64,000 nt of DNA from assembly GCA_037044955.1 (NCBI GenBank), contig JBAOHX010000001.1, positions 62,001 through 126,000 of the forward strand. The letters run 5' to 3'. The position numbers were made by a program, and so were the translations under genes. This document shows, piece by piece, positions 16,604 to 26,998 of the stretch. Each line of letters starts with the position of its first letter. The stretch's first letter is position 1. This DNA is from JAJXWB01 sp037044955 (lineage in GTDB: Bacteria > Pseudomonadota > Alphaproteobacteria > Rhizobiales > Beijerinckiaceae). The notes beneath the pieces were generated by a model. The model saw only the letters and a list, made by a program, of their open reading frames with translations, was not told where the DNA came from and did no database searches.

Positions 16604-18811
16604 TTACGCCGCTTTCGCCTTGGGACCGAATTTCGCGTAGAAGGTCTCGCCGCTCTTCGCCATCTCGCGCAATTGCGCAGGCGGCGCGAAACGGTCGCCG
16701 TATTTCGCCGTCAGCTTGTCGCAGAGCTCGACGAACTTCTTCGTTCCCATGAAGTCGATGTAGGAGATCGTGCCGCCCGTGAACGGCGCGAAGCCGAAGC
16801 CCAGGATCGAGCCGACATCGGCCTCGCGCGGATCGGTGACGACGCCTTCCGTCATGGTGCGCGCGGCTTCCACCGCCTGCACCGCGAGGAAGCGCTGCTT
16901 CAGCTCCTCGACGTCGATCGTATCGGGATCGAGCGCCTTGCCGGCGAGCGCGCCGAGGCCCGGCCACAGCTTCTTCTTGCCGCCCGCAGGATAGTCGTAG
17001 AAGCCCTTGCCGTTCTTGCGGCCGAAGCGCTCGTTGTCGACCACCAGGGTCTTGATGAGCTTCTCCTGCGCGGGATCGACCGCCTGCTCGCCGAGGTCCT
17101 TCTTGGTCGCCTGCACGACGCGCCATGACAGGTCGATCGCCACCTCGTCGTTGAGCGACAGCGGCCCGACCGGCATGCCGGCCATGCGCGCGACATTCTC
17201 GATCATCGCCGGCGGCACGCCTTCCATCAGCATCAGATGTCCCTCGGCGATGTAGCGGCCGACGCAGCGGTTGGCGTAGAAGCCGCGCGTGTCGTTGACG
17301 ACGATCGGCGTCTTCTTGATCAGTCGCACGAAGTCGAGCGCGGTGGCCAGCGCCTTGTCGCCGGTCTTCTCGCCCATGATGATCTCGACCAGCAGCATCT
17401 TGTCGACCGGCGAGAAGAAGTGGATGCCGATGAAGTTCTCGGGCTTGCCGGCCTCGGTCGCCAGCGACGTGATCGGCAGCGTCGACGTGTTCGACGCGAA
17501 GACCACGTCGGGGCCGAGCACGGCCTGCGCCTTCTTCGTCGTCTCCGCCTTCACGCCGCGATCCTCGAACACGGCTTCGACCACGAGGTCGCATCCCTTG
17601 AGGTCGTTGTAGTCGGCCGACGCCTTGATGCGGGAGAGCAGCGCATCCTTGTCGGCCGCGCTGGCGCGGCCCTTGGCGACGCGTGCCGAGATCAGCGCGT
17701 CGGAATGCGCCTTGCCCTTGTCGGCGGCGGCCTGGTCGCGGTCGATCAGCACCACTTCCGCGCCCGCGCTCGCCGTCACATAGGCGATGCCCGCGCCCAT
17801 GAAGCCCGCGCCGATCACGCCGATCTTCTTCAGGTTCGTCTTCGGCTCCGCCTTCGGACGGCGCGCGCCCTTGTTGAGTTCGCCCATCGACAGGAACAGC
17901 GAGCGGATCATCGCGGCTGCTTCCTTCGAGCGCATGATCTGCGCGAAATAGCGCGTCTCGATCTTCAGCGCCGTGTCGAAGGGAACCTGCAGGCCCTCAT
18001 AGACGCATTTCAGGATCGCCTTGACGGCCGGGTAATTGTCGAACGTCTCCTTGCGGTAGATCGCGTTCGCCGGCGGCCAGATCATCATGCCCATCGGCGA
18101 GAAGATCTTGCCCGAGGGCGACTTGAAATTCTTGTCGTCCCACGGCGCGACGGCCTTGCCGCCGCCCTTGATCCACGCTTTCGCGCGCGCAACGATCTCG
18201 GCCTCGGGCGCGACCTCGTGCACGAGGTTCATCTGCTTGGCCTTGGCGGGCTTCCAGCTATCGCCCTTGAACAGGAACTGCAGCGCGTCCGGCGTCGCCA
18301 TCAGGCGCGGAATGCGCTGCGTGCCGCCGGCGCCGGGGAACAGCCCGACCTTCACTTCCGGCAGGCCGACCTGCGCCTTCGCATTGTCGGCAATGACGCG
18401 GTAGTGGCACGACAGCGCGATCTCGAAGCCGCCGCCGAGCGCGACGCCGTTGATCGCCGCCGCCCACGGCTTGCCGCAGGTCTCGATGCGGCGGAACACC
18501 TGGGAGCCACGTCCCGCCTGCTCGGCGAATTCGCGCATCGCGGCTTCCTCGCCGCGCGCCTTCACGGCGTCGGCGAATTCCTTGGCCGCGCCCTCCATCA
18601 TGGTGAGGTCGGCGCCGGCGCAGAACGCGTCCTTGCCGGACGTCAGCACGACGCCCTTGATCGCGGCGTCCGCCATCACGTGATCGACGATCGTGTTCAG
18701 TTCGCTCATCAGCGACTGGTCGAGCACGTTCATCGGCTTGCCGGGCATGTCCCACACCAGGGTGAGGATGCCGTCGGCGTCGGTGTCATGTTTGAAATTG
18801 ACGAGGTTCAT
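16604..18811 (-). CDS. Bifunctional enoyl-CoA hydratase / 3-hydroxyacyl-CoA dehydrogenase (FadB/FadJ type)
   Basis: This 735-residue multifunctional beta-oxidation enzyme has a hydratase half at residues 1 to about 210 (GKDAFCAGADL; ALGGGFEIALSCHYR; GLPEVKVGLFPGAGGTQR, both catalytic glutamates present). The dehydrogenase half begins near residue 325 with the NAD-binding KKIGVIGAGFMGAGIAY, followed by VVEAVFEDRGVKAE, NTSTLPIT, the catalytic IGIHFFSPVDKM and NDTRGFYANRC. It catalyses hydration and then oxidation of enoyl-CoA. The start follows GGGAG. It is the last gene of a minus-strand fatty-acid oxidation set with the thiolase just upstream, separated by a 121-bp palindromic repeat. Confidence 0.94.
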   Translation of the reverse strand: MNLVNFKHDTDADGILTLVWDMPGKPMNVLDQSLMSELNTIVDHVMADAAIKGVVLTSGKDAFCAGADLTMMEGAAKEFADAVKARGEEAAMREFAEQAGRGSQVFRRIETCGKPWAAAINGVALGGGFEIALSCHYRVIADNAKAQVGLPEVKVGLFPGAGGTQRIPRLMATPDALQFLFKGDSWKPAKAKQMNLVHEVAPEAEIVARAKAWIKGGGKAVAPWDDKNFKSPSGKIFSPMGMMIWPPANAIYRKETFDNYPAVKAILKCVYEGLQVPFDTALKIETRYFAQIMRSKEAAAMIRSLFLSMGELNKGARRPKAEPKTNLKKIGVIGAGFMGAGIAYVTASAGAEVVLIDRDQAAADKGKAHSDALISARVAKGRASAADKDALLSRIKASADYNDLKGCDLVVEAVFEDRGVKAETTKKAQAVLGPDVVFASNTSTLPITSLATEAGKPENFIGIHFFSPVDKMLLVEIIMGEKTGDKALATALDFVRLIKKTPIVVNDTRGFYANRCVGRYIAEGHLMLMEGVPPAMIENVARMAGMPVGPLSLNDEVAIDLSWRVVQATKKDLGEQAVDPAQEKLIKTLVVDNERFGRKNGKGFYDYPAGGKKKLWPGLGALAGKALDPDTIDVEELKQRFLAVQAVEAARTMTEGVVTDPREADVGSILGFGFAPFTGGTISYIDFMGTKKFVELCDKLTAKYGDRFAPPAQLREMAKSGETFYAKFGPKAKAA

Positions 18812-18834
18812 GTTTTCGCTCCCGTTCGGAAGCC

Positions 18835-18955
18835 GTCATTGCGAGCACGGCAGAAATCGGCTTTTGCCTATTTCGCCTGAAAGAGAAGCAATCCATCTCC
18901 GGATGATTCCAGACCGGGAGATGGATTGCCGCGTCGCTTCGCTCCTCGCAATGAC
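18835..18955. repeat. 121-bp palindromic element, GTCATTGCGAG ends
   Basis: The 11-base ends GTCATTGCGAG (18835-18845) and CTCGCAATGAC (18945-18955) are perfect inverted repeats. Nested inside is GCAATCCATCTCC paired with GGAGATGGATTGC. It lies between the thiolase and FadB-type genes. Such MITE-like or REP-like units are common between proteobacterial genes and may form stable RNA stems that affect message stability. Confidence 0.85.
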
Positions 18956-18969
18956 GGGAAAGGTTGGTG

Positions 18970-20179
18970 TCAGACGCGCTCGATGATCGTCGCCGTGCCC
19001 ATGCCGGCGCCGATGCACAGCGTGATCAGCGCGGTCTGCTTGCCCGTGCGCTCGAGTTCGTCGAGCGCGGTCGAGACGAGGATCGCGCCGGTCGCGCCGA
19101 GCGGATGGCCCATGGCGATCGCGCCGCCGCAAGGGTTCACCTTGGCCGGATCGACGTCGAAAGCCTGCAGGAAGCGCAGCACGACCGAGGCGAAGGCCTC
19201 GTTCACCTCGAACAGGTCGATGTCCTTGATGCTCATGCCGGTGCGCGCGAGCAGCTTCTTCGTCACGTCGACCGGGCCGGTCAGCATGATCGCGGGCTCC
19301 GAACCGATGTTGCAGAACGCCTTGATTCTCGCGCGCGGCTTCAGGCCGGACTTCTTGCCGGCTTCCGCCGAGCCGATGAGGATCGCGGCGGCGCCGTCGA
19401 CGATGCCGGACGAATTGCCGGCGTGATGGACGTGGTTGATCGCCTCGACTTCCGGATAGCGCTGGATGGCGACCGCGTTGAAGCCGCCCTGTTCGCCCAT
19501 CATGATGAACGAGGGCTTGAGCGAGGCGAGCGACTGCATGTTGGCGTCGGGCCGCATGTGCTCGTCATGGTCGAGAATGGTCACGCCGTTGACATCGCGC
19601 ACCGGCACGACGGTTTTCGCGAAGCGGCCTTCCTTCCACGATTGCGCGGCGCGCTTCTGCGAACTCGATCGCGTAGGCGTCCACGTCGTCGCGCGAAAAA
19701 CCGTATTTGGTGGCGATGAGATCGGCCGACACGCCCTGCGGCATGAAATAGGTCGGGATGGCGGCCGACGGATCGACCGGCCAGGCGCCGCCTTCGGAGC
19801 CCATGCCGACGCGGCTCATGCTTTCCACGCCGCCGCCGATCGTCATGTCGTGCTGTCCGGACATGACCTGCGCGGAGGCGAAGTTCACGGCGTCGAGGCC
19901 CGACGCGCAGAAGCGGTTGATCTGCACGCCCGGCACATGGTCGCCGTATCCCGCGACCAGCGCGGAGACGCGCGCGATGTCGGATCCGGATTCGCCGACC
20001 GTGTCGACGCAGCCGAGGATCACGTCGTCGATCAGCCTGGTGTCGAGGTTGTTGCGCTCCTTCAGCGCGCGCAGGCCGCCGGCGGCGAGCTGCAGCGTCG
20101 AGACTTCATGCAGCGAGCCGTCCGACTTGCCGCGGCCGCGCGGCGTGCGCACGGCGTCGTAGATGAATGCGTCTGCCAT
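18970..20179 (-). CDS. Acetyl-CoA C-acyltransferase (thiolase; frameshifted near 19661)
   Basis: About 402 residues after correction. The N-terminal frame has the start (MADAFIYDAVRTPRGRGK), the nucleophile Cys in NRFCASGLDAVN and GGGVESMSRV. Removing one T from the TT near 19661 joins it to SQKRAAQSWKEGRF in the other frame. That part then carries NHVHHAGNSSGIVDGAAA, FEVNEAFA, NPCGGAIAMGHPLGATGA with the catalytic His, and the second Cys in CIGAGMGTA. All catalytic residues are intact. It performs thiolytic release of acetyl-CoA and partners the FadB-type enzyme downstream. GGGAG precedes the ATG. Confidence 0.92.
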
Positions 20180-20238
20180 GTGGTGCTCCCTTGAGCGGCG
20201 CCCGCTGTTGAAACTCGCGAGTCGCGGTGATTGGCGAA

Positions 20239-20362
20239 CTCCCCTCCCCCTTGTGGGGAGGGGCGGGGGAGGGGGTCGGGAAATCCCGCGAGACTATTTG
20301 GGTTGACGATCTCGCAGGATTTCCCGATCCCCTCCCTAACCCTCCCCCACGAGGGGGGAGGG
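20239..20362. repeat. GC-rich palindromic intergenic element (CCCTCCCCC type)
   Basis: An inverted repeat of about 124 bases starts with CCCCTCCCCCTTGTGGGG and ends with CCCTCCCCCACGAGGGG. An inner pair matches too (TCGGGAAATCC with GGATTTCCCGA). It occupies most of the 200-base gap between the thiolase and the acyl-CoA dehydrogenase genes. It looks like a second, unrelated class of dispersed element. Confidence 0.7.
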
Positions 20363-20379
20363 AACAAGAGGCGTGAAAA

Positions 20380-22173
20380 TCAGAACGCTTCCGCGGGCAT
20401 CGCCATCATCGTGGCGGCGCCGGTGTTGATGCGGGCGAGCCGGAAAGCCGTCTCCGGCAGCATCCGCTCCATGTAGAAGCGGCCGGTCGTGAGCTTGGCG
20501 TCCATCGCGGCCGCCTGCGAAGCGTCGCGCGCCTTGCGGCCTATCGCGCCTTCCGCGATGCGCGCCCACATGTAGCCGATCGCCACCAGGCCGAAGAGAT
20601 GCATGAAATCGGTCGAGGCCGCGCCCGCATTGTCGGGGTTCGCCATGCCGTTCTGCATCAGCCACATGGTCGCCTTCTGCAAATCGCCGAGCGCCTTGCC
20701 GAGCGGGGCGACGTAGGGCTTCATCGCCTCGTCGGCTTCCTTTTCCTTCACGTAGTCGCCGACCTTCTTGAAGAAGGTCGTGATCGCGCGCCCGCCGTCC
20801 TTCGGCAGCTTGCGGCCGACGAGGTCGAGCGCCTGGATGCCGTTGGCGCCCTCGTAGATCATGGCGATGCGCGCGTCGCGCACGAACTGGTCCATGCCGT
20901 ATTCGCCGACATAGCCGTGGCCGCCGTAGACCTGCTGCGCCTTCACGGCATTGTCGAAGCCGTAATCGGTCAACACGCCCTTCAGCACCGGCGTCATCAG
21001 GCCGAGATGATCGTCGGCGGCCTTGCGCGCTTCGTCGTCGGGCGAGCGATGCAGGATGTCGGCCTCGAGCGCCGTCCACAGCATGAAGGCGCGCGCGCCT
21101 TCGTTGAAGGCCTTCATCTCCAGCAGCATGCGGCGCACGTCGGGATGCACGATGATCGGGTCGGCCGATTGCTGCGGCGCCTTCACGCCGGAGATCGAAC
21201 GGCCCTGAATGCGCTCGCGCGCATATTCGACCGCGTTCTGGTAGGCGGCTTCCGATTGCGCGAGGCCCTGCGCGGCGACGCCGAGGCGCGCCTCGTTCAT
21301 CATCGTGAACATGGCGGCGAGCCCCTTGTTCTCCTGGCCGAGCAGGAAGCCCTTGGCGCCGTCGTAGTTCATCACGCAGGTGGCGTTGCCGTGAATGCCC
21401 ATCTTGTGCTCGAGCGAGCCGCAGGACACCGCGTTGCGCGCGCCGATCGCGCCTTCGTCGGAGACTTCGTACTTCGGCACGATGAACAGGGAGATGCCCT
21501 TCACGCCCGCCGGCGCGCCTTCGATGCGCGCGAGGACGAGATGGACGATGTTCTCGGCCATGTCGTGCTCGCCGGCCGAGATGAAGATCTTCTGGCCGGT
21601 GATGTGATAGGAGCCGTCGCCGTTCTTGACCGCCTTGGTCTTGAGCAGCCCGAGATCCGTGCCGCAATGCGGCTCGGTCAGGTTCATCGTGCCGGTCCAC
21701 TGGCCCGCGATCATGCGCGTGCCGTAGAGCTGCTTCTGCTCCTCCGTGCCATGCGCGAGGATCGCGGCGACCGCGCCCGAGGTCAGGCCCGGATACATGG
21801 CGAAGGCCTGGTTGGCGGAATTCATGTATTCGCCGACCGCGTGCGACAGCACGGCGGGCAGTCCCTGGCCGCCGTAGTCGGGCGGCATCGGCAGGCTGAT
21901 CCAGCCGCCTTCGGCATAGGCCTTGAAGGCTTCCTTGAAGCCCTTGGGCGTCGTCACCGAGCCGTCCGCGGCGCGCTTGCAGCCCTCGCGGTCGCCGACG
22001 ATGTTCAGCGGCTGCAGGACCTGTTCGGCGACCTTGGCCGCCTCGTTCAGCACGGCCTCGACAAGGTCGCGCGGCGCGTCGGAAAAGCCCGGCAGGTTGT
22101 CGTAGCGGGCGTAGTGCAGCACGTCGTCGAGCAGGAACAGGGTGTCGTCGACCGGGGCCTTGTAGATCGGCAT
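20380..22173 (-). CDS. Acyl-CoA dehydrogenase (long, with C-terminal extension domain)
   Basis: The 597-residue flavoprotein belongs to the long acyl-CoA dehydrogenase class with a C-terminal Acyl-CoA_dh_C domain. Seen: MPIYKAPVDDTLFLLDDVL at the start, GTMNLTEPHCGTDLG and YHITGQKIFISAG for FAD and substrate binding, the QQVYGGHGYVGEYGMDQ motif, and the catalytic Glu in AMIYEGANGIQALDL. It performs the first oxidation of beta-oxidation. I chose ATG 22173 because it follows GGAG and matches the usual family start; ATGs at 22248, 22212 and 22197 only add unmatched residues. A good sigma-70-like promoter lies upstream, so it heads the dehydrogenase-thiolase-FadB unit. Confidence 0.93.
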   Translation of the reverse strand: MPIYKAPVDDTLFLLDDVLHYARYDNLPGFSDAPRDLVEAVLNEAAKVAEQVLQPLNIVGDREGCKRAADGSVTTPKGFKEAFKAYAEGGWISLPMPPDYGGQGLPAVLSHAVGEYMNSANQAFAMYPGLTSGAVAAILAHGTEEQKQLYGTRMIAGQWTGTMNLTEPHCGTDLGLLKTKAVKNGDGSYHITGQKIFISAGEHDMAENIVHLVLARIEGAPAGVKGISLFIVPKYEVSDEGAIGARNAVSCGSLEHKMGIHGNATCVMNYDGAKGFLLGQENKGLAAMFTMMNEARLGVAAQGLAQSEAAYQNAVEYARERIQGRSISGVKAPQQSADPIIVHPDVRRMLLEMKAFNEGARAFMLWTALEADILHRSPDDEARKAADDHLGLMTPVLKGVLTDYGFDNAVKAQQVYGGHGYVGEYGMDQFVRDARIAMIYEGANGIQALDLVGRKLPKDGGRAITTFFKKVGDYVKEKEADEAMKPYVAPLGKALGDLQKATMWLMQNGMANPDNAGAASTDFMHLFGLVAIGYMWARIAEGAIGRKARDASQAAAMDAKLTTGRFYMERMLPETAFRLARINTGAATMMAMPAEAF

Positions 22174-22240
22174 GAAGCGCTCCGAATGGATGTGCATGAA
22201 GAGCGGACGCATTGTTCTTCTTCGCGTTCGCAGCTCTTGA

Positions 22241-22276
22241 TGGTTCACATATAAACAGTACGGCGCGGCCAGTCAA
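22241..22276 (-). promoter_or_regulatory. Sigma-70-like promoter of the beta-oxidation unit
   Basis: On the minus strand TTGACT (22271-22276) and TATATG (22248-22253) are separated by exactly 17 bases. This gives a leader of roughly 70 bases before the ATG at 22173. The MerR-type gene upstream on the same strand is separated by a terminator, which supports an independent promoter here. The MerR protein is a candidate regulator by position only. Confidence 0.6.
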
Positions 22277-22318
22277 GGGTCACGGTCGAATGTGTTTCGC
22301 GCGGCGGGGGCGCGCGCA

Positions 22319-22349
22319 CGAAAAAGCCCGCCGCGACGGGCGGCGGGCT
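22319..22349 (-). terminator. Rho-independent terminator of the MerR-type gene
   Basis: Read on the minus strand, a 9-base stem (AGCCCGCCG at 22341-22349 and CGGCGGGCT at 22325-22333) with a 7-base loop runs directly into a T run (AAAAA on the plus strand at 22321-22325). It lies 50 bases after the MerR-type stop. Confidence 0.85.
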
Positions 22350-22398
22350 GAAAGCCTTGAAATGAATTTCCCGCGCTGCGGGGCAAACGATCCTTTGT

Positions 22399-22938
22399 TC
22401 ACGCCGCCGTTGCGGCCGCGTGGCTCCCGGTCATGCGGTTGTGCGTCTCGCGCAGGGCCGAGAGGGCGGTCTCGAGCTCCTCGCGCTTGCGCTCGAGTTG
22501 CGCGATCTGCGTCAGGACCTGGCCTTCCTGCAGGTCGAGCGCCTCGCGCGGCTCGGCCTTCTCGCGCTTCTCGTCCTTCGGCAGCATGGCGAATATCTGC
22601 GTCAGCGTGAAACCGAGCTGCTTGCCGCGCAGGATCGTCTCGAAGCGCGCGCGGGCCGTGGCGTCGTAGAAGCGCGATACGCCGTGGCGGATCGGCTTGA
22701 TGAGCCCGCGATCCTCATAGAAGCGCAGCGCGCGCAGCGTCACCTTGTAGGCGCGCGCCATGTCGCCGATCGTGTAGAGCCGCTCGCCGGTCTCGTGCGC
22801 CGCCCGCAGGCCCGCGCTTCCGTCGGCGCCCGCAAAAGCCTTCTCCGAAGCCCTGTCCATATCCCCCGCATCCCCTGGGTTCGATCCGGCCGTAGCGGCC
22901 GACGGACCCAAGGAAACGTGATTCGCGGGTTCATGCAA
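22399..22938 (-). CDS. MerR-family transcriptional regulator
   Basis: The 179-residue regulator has a winged-helix MerR domain (LYTIGDMARAYKVTLRALRF, then YEDRGLIKPIRHG and SRFYDATARARFETIL) at about residues 54-125. A coiled-coil dimerisation helix (LTQIAQLERKREELETALSAL) follows. No cysteine cluster for metal sensing is seen, so it is more like the acyl-CoA or leucine-catabolism type (LiuR-like) than metal regulators; that is inference. ATG 22938 is the longest start; ATG 22860 (MDRASEKAF) after GGGGGAT is a good alternative. It sits immediately upstream of the beta-oxidation genes and divergent from the podJ-like gene. Confidence 0.85.
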   Translation of the reverse strand: MHEPANHVSLGPSAATAGSNPGDAGDMDRASEKAFAGADGSAGLRAAHETGERLYTIGDMARAYKVTLRALRFYEDRGLIKPIRHGVSRFYDATARARFETILRGKQLGFTLTQIFAMLPKDEKREKAEPREALDLQEGQVLTQIAQLERKREELETALSALRETHNRMTGSHAAATAA

Positions 22939-23001
22939 CCTAAAAGTGTAAAAAATGTAAAAACAATCAATCCGAGCATGTGTATCGATCTCGGTCGTCT
23001 C

Positions 23002-23017
23002 TTAACCCCGTGTTTAC
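23002..23017 (+). promoter_or_regulatory. CtrA-type site upstream of the podJ-like gene
   Basis: TTAA-N7-TTTAC (23002-23017) differs by one base from the TTAA-N7-TTAAC CtrA consensus of alphaproteobacteria. It lies about 120 bases before the start of the polarity-protein gene. An A/T-rich stretch with two GTAAAAA words precedes it at 22945-22970. Binding is inferred, not shown. Confidence 0.5.
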
Positions 23018-23135
23018 CATAAGCGCTCGAAAGTCCGTCGCGAGGACGGTACGTTGTTTTCGCTGTCTGATTCGCTTCTTGCGTAACGATTCTCGATTGA
23101 TCGACGCACCCGGACTACCGGGTCATACGGATGAG

Positions 23136-26100
23136 ATGATGAACAAGGCGGCCCCCTGGAGCATCAAGGGAATTGGCTTCGACACGCGGGAGGCCGCTCG
23201 CGAGGCGGCGCAGCGCGAAGGCATGAGCGTCGGCGAATGGCTGAATGAGGTCATCGCCGAACGCGCCGGCGACGACGAAGCCGAAAAGGATTATCGCGAC
23301 GACGACGAGATGGGCGCGGTATCCGCGCGTCTTTCGCGGATGCGCGACAACGGGCGGGCGCGGCGGCGTGGCGAGAAACACGGCCGCGGCCATGACGACG
23401 ACGGCGTCGAGGATTTCGCGGCCCATCGTCGTCGCGGCGCAGGCCGCAACCTGTCGCGCAACGCCAGCGCGCGCGAAGTTTCGTGGCGCGATTCCGAGGA
23501 AGCCGAGAACCTGATCGAGAGCGCGCTCGAAGCCTACGAGCGTCGCGCCGCGCGCGGCCAGGACAAGACGGCGCGCGCGCTTGCCGAAATGGTCGACGTG
23601 ATCGAATCCTCGCAGGTCGACCGCAGCCGCGAAGGCCGCACGCTGCAGTCGATCTCGCGCCGGCTCGCCGAGATCGAGCAGAAGGTGACGCGCGACGGCG
23701 ACGAAGCCGGCGCCAAACCAATTCGCGGCGCGCTGTCGCGGCTGGAAAGCCGCGTCGACGATCTCGCGCAGGACAAGGACGCGCGCCGTGGCGACAACGG
23801 CCTGCGCGAAATCGATTCCAAACTGTCCGAGATCGCGACCTATCTCGAAAGCGGCGAGCGTGGACGCGCCGACGCCGATCGGCTCGCGCGCATCGAGGCG
23901 CAGTTGAGCCAGCTCTCGACCCAGATGGCGCAGGGCGCCGCGCGCCAGACCATCCGCGCCGTCGCCGCCGAGGCATCGACCGCGCGACCGCAGGCCGCCG
24001 ACGCCGTCTCCCAGATCATGCGCCGCCAGCGCGAACTCGATGGCGAGGCGCCGCTGCCCTTCGCCGCGCGCCGCGCCGAGCCGCGTCCGCCCTTCGACCA
24101 GCGCCGCGCGCCGAGTGAACTCGAGACCCGGCTCGCTTCCGTCGTGGAGCGGCTCGAACGCGCCATTCCCGCCGAAGGCGCGGCGCAGCCGCAGGCCCTC
24201 GTCGGTCTTCAGGGCGACATCAACCGCATGTCCGAGCGCATCGAGAAGATGCGCGAGGAATTCGCATCCAGGGGCGCGCGCGGCGCCGACGAGACGATCG
24301 ATCATTTGCGGCGCGAAGTCGCCGCCGTCTCGCGCGGCCTCGGCGAACTCGCCCCGCGCGCCTCGGTGTCGTCGCTCGAAACCGCGGTGCGCGATATCGC
24401 GGACCGCCTGCATGTGGCGCGCATCGAAGGCGTGCGCGACGCCGTCGCCGCGCCGATCGAGCAACTGGCGCGCGAATTGCGCGCGGGATTGCGCGACATG
24501 GATTCGCGCGAAGCGATCGGCGGCCTCGAGCAGGACATGCGCGCCATCGCCGCCAAGATCGAAAACCTCGAGATGCGCGGCGGCGCCGATCCGCAGACGA
24601 TCCGCGCCATATTCGACCAGACGCGCGAAGTGCGCGATCTCCTGTCGCGCGCCGCAGTCGCCTCGCACAGCGGCGAGCGCGCGCAGCGCGAACTCGACGA
24701 CCTCGCCTCGAAGCTCGAGCGCTCCGGCGGCGCCGGCGTCGCGCCGGACGATATCGCGCGCATCGTTTCCGATATTCGCTCGGTCGTCGCCGAAGGCATG
24801 GGCGCGGAAGGGATGCGCGCTCTGGAAGCTCGCGTCGAGCGCCTGTCCGAACGTATCGACGCGGCGCTCGCCGCCGGCCCCGCGCAGGAACAGATGGAGG
24901 TCTTCGGCGACCGTCTCGACAAGCTGCATCGCGCAGTGGCGCAGAGCCTCGCCGCGCCGCGCCACGCGCCGGCCGCCGAAACGCAGAATCTCGAAAAGCT
25001 GGTGCGCGAACTCGCCGACAAGGTCGACCGCGCCGCAGGCCCCGGCGCCGGCCGCGAGGACCTCGCCGCCCTGCAGACGCAGATCGAACTGCTTTCGCGC
25101 AAGATCGAACGCTCCGGCGGCCGCGACGAATCCGTCGCTTCGCTCGAGCGCATGATTTCCGACCTGTTCGGCCAGCTCAACGACACGCGCGCCGCGGCCT
25201 TCGAGGCGGCGGAGGAAGCCGCCCGCGCGGCGGCCCGCGAATCCGTGCGCGAGGCGCTGGCCGGCGCCGGGGGCGCAAGCTCGGGCGAGATCGGCCGCGA
25301 GACTGGCCGACCTTCGCGCCGTTCAGGACGCTTCCGACCAGCGCACGCACGCCACGCTGAAAGCCGTTCACGCCACGTTGGAGCGCGTCGTCGACCGCCT
25401 CGCCACGCTGGAAGGCGATATCGGGGAAACGCGCGCCGCCCCGCGCCCGGCGGTTCCGCCGCCGCAGCCCGCGATGGCGCCGGCGCCGGAAGCGACTCCG
25501 GCGCAAGGCTCGACCATCAGCGCCGCCGCCGCGCTGGCGCGGCTGAAGGGCGAGAAGACCGAGCCGCGCGTCGAAGCGCGTCCGCAGCGCCCTGCGCCCT
25601 CTCTCGACCAGGACATTCTCATCGAGCCCGGCGCGGGTCGCGCCACGCGCCCCGCCGCGCCCGGCGACGCCGACGACCGTTCGCCGCAGGCCGGCTTCAT
25701 CGCCGCCGCCCGTCGCGCCGCTCTCGCCGCGCAGGCGGCCAGCGCCGCCGCCGACGAGGCCGAAGCCGTCGACCATGCGGAAAAGGCGGAGGGCGAAGGC
25801 CGGCTGTCGCAGGTGCGCGCGGTCTACGAGCGTCGCCGCAAGCCGATCCTGCTGTCGCTCGCCGCCCTCATCGGCCTGCTCGGCGCGCTGCAGATCGCGC
25901 GCGTGTACACCAGCCGCTCGTCGGGCCTTGCCGAGCCGCCGCCGATCGTGCGTCCGGCCGATCCCGCCCCCGCCGTCAAGGCGCCCGCGCAGGAAGAGCC
26001 CGCCGCGAACAAGGGCGCGGCCGTGCAGAAGGACGAGGGCGCCGCGCCCGTCGGCCCGAAGGCCGAGGCGTCGCCGCCTGCCGACGCCGCGCCGGCCGCC

Positions 26101-26901
26101 GCGCCCGCGCCGCGCCGGGTCGACGCGCCTTCGAGCCTGCCGACGATGGCGCGCCAGCCGCGCGCCGACGCCGGCGCTGTCGATTCGGCGCCTGTCGGCT
26201 CGATCCAGTCGCCGGCCAATGTCGCCATTCCGACCGCCGCGCTCGAGAAGATCGCGACGCAGGGCGACGCCGCCGCGCAATTCGAACTCGCCGCGCGCTA
26301 CGCCGACGGCGCCCAGGCGCCGCGCGACCTGAAGGCCGCCGCCCGCTGGTTCGAGAAGAGCGCCGCCAAGGGGCTCGCGCCCGCGCAATATCGCCTCGGC
26401 GTGCTGTTCGAGCGCGGCCTCGGCGTCGAGCGGGATCTTGCGGTCGCGCGCACCTGGTACGAGCGCGCCGCCGAGACCGGCAACGTGCGCGCCATGCACA
26501 ATCTCGCCGTTCTGCTCGCCGACGGCGGCGGCAAGCCGGATTACGCGGCCGCCGCGCGCTGGTTCCGCAAGGCCGCCGAATACGGCGTGCGCGACAGCCA
26601 GTACAATCTGGCGATCCTCTACGCCCGCGGCATGGGCGGCCCGCAGGATCTCGTCCAGTCCTACGCCTGGTTTGCGGCCGCCGCCGACCAGGGCGACGCG
26701 GACGCGGCCAAGAAGCGCGACGACGTCGCGTCGCGTTTCGACGCCAAGACGATGGAGCGCGCCAAGGCGCTTGCCGGTTCGTACCGTCCGAAGGCGCCGG
26801 AGCCGGCCGCCAACGACGTGACGCCGCCGCCGGGCGGCTGGCAGGCGGCCCCCGCCAAGGGCAACGGCAAGGCCGCGCGCCCGACGATCTCGCGTCTCTG
26901 A
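23136..26901 (+). CDS. PodJ-like localization factor with Sel1 repeats (frameshifted near 25303)
   Basis: About 1254 residues after correction. The N-terminus (NKAAPWSIKGIGFDTREAAR, GMSVGEWLNEVI) is the hallmark of rhizobial PodJ/localization-factor proteins. A very long coiled-coil region rich in Glu, Arg and Ala runs to about residue 730. One extra A near 25303 breaks the frame; without it the text reads RELADLRAVQDASDQRTHAT. A disordered stretch follows, then one transmembrane helix (PILLSLAALIGLLGALQIA), a Pro/Ala periplasmic linker and four Sel1 repeats (AAQFELAARYADGAQAPRDL onward). PodJ organises the cell pole and recruits polar machinery in Caulobacter; here polar growth or division is likely. 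Start could be 23136 or 23139. Confidence 0.85.
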
Positions 26902-26998
26902 TCCCGAACGGCGCGGCCACGTCCGCGCCGCATTCGCATGGCGTCTTGCAATCGTGGTTGCGCTTGGCCAATGTGCCGCGCTCGCGACAGGGACGCCC

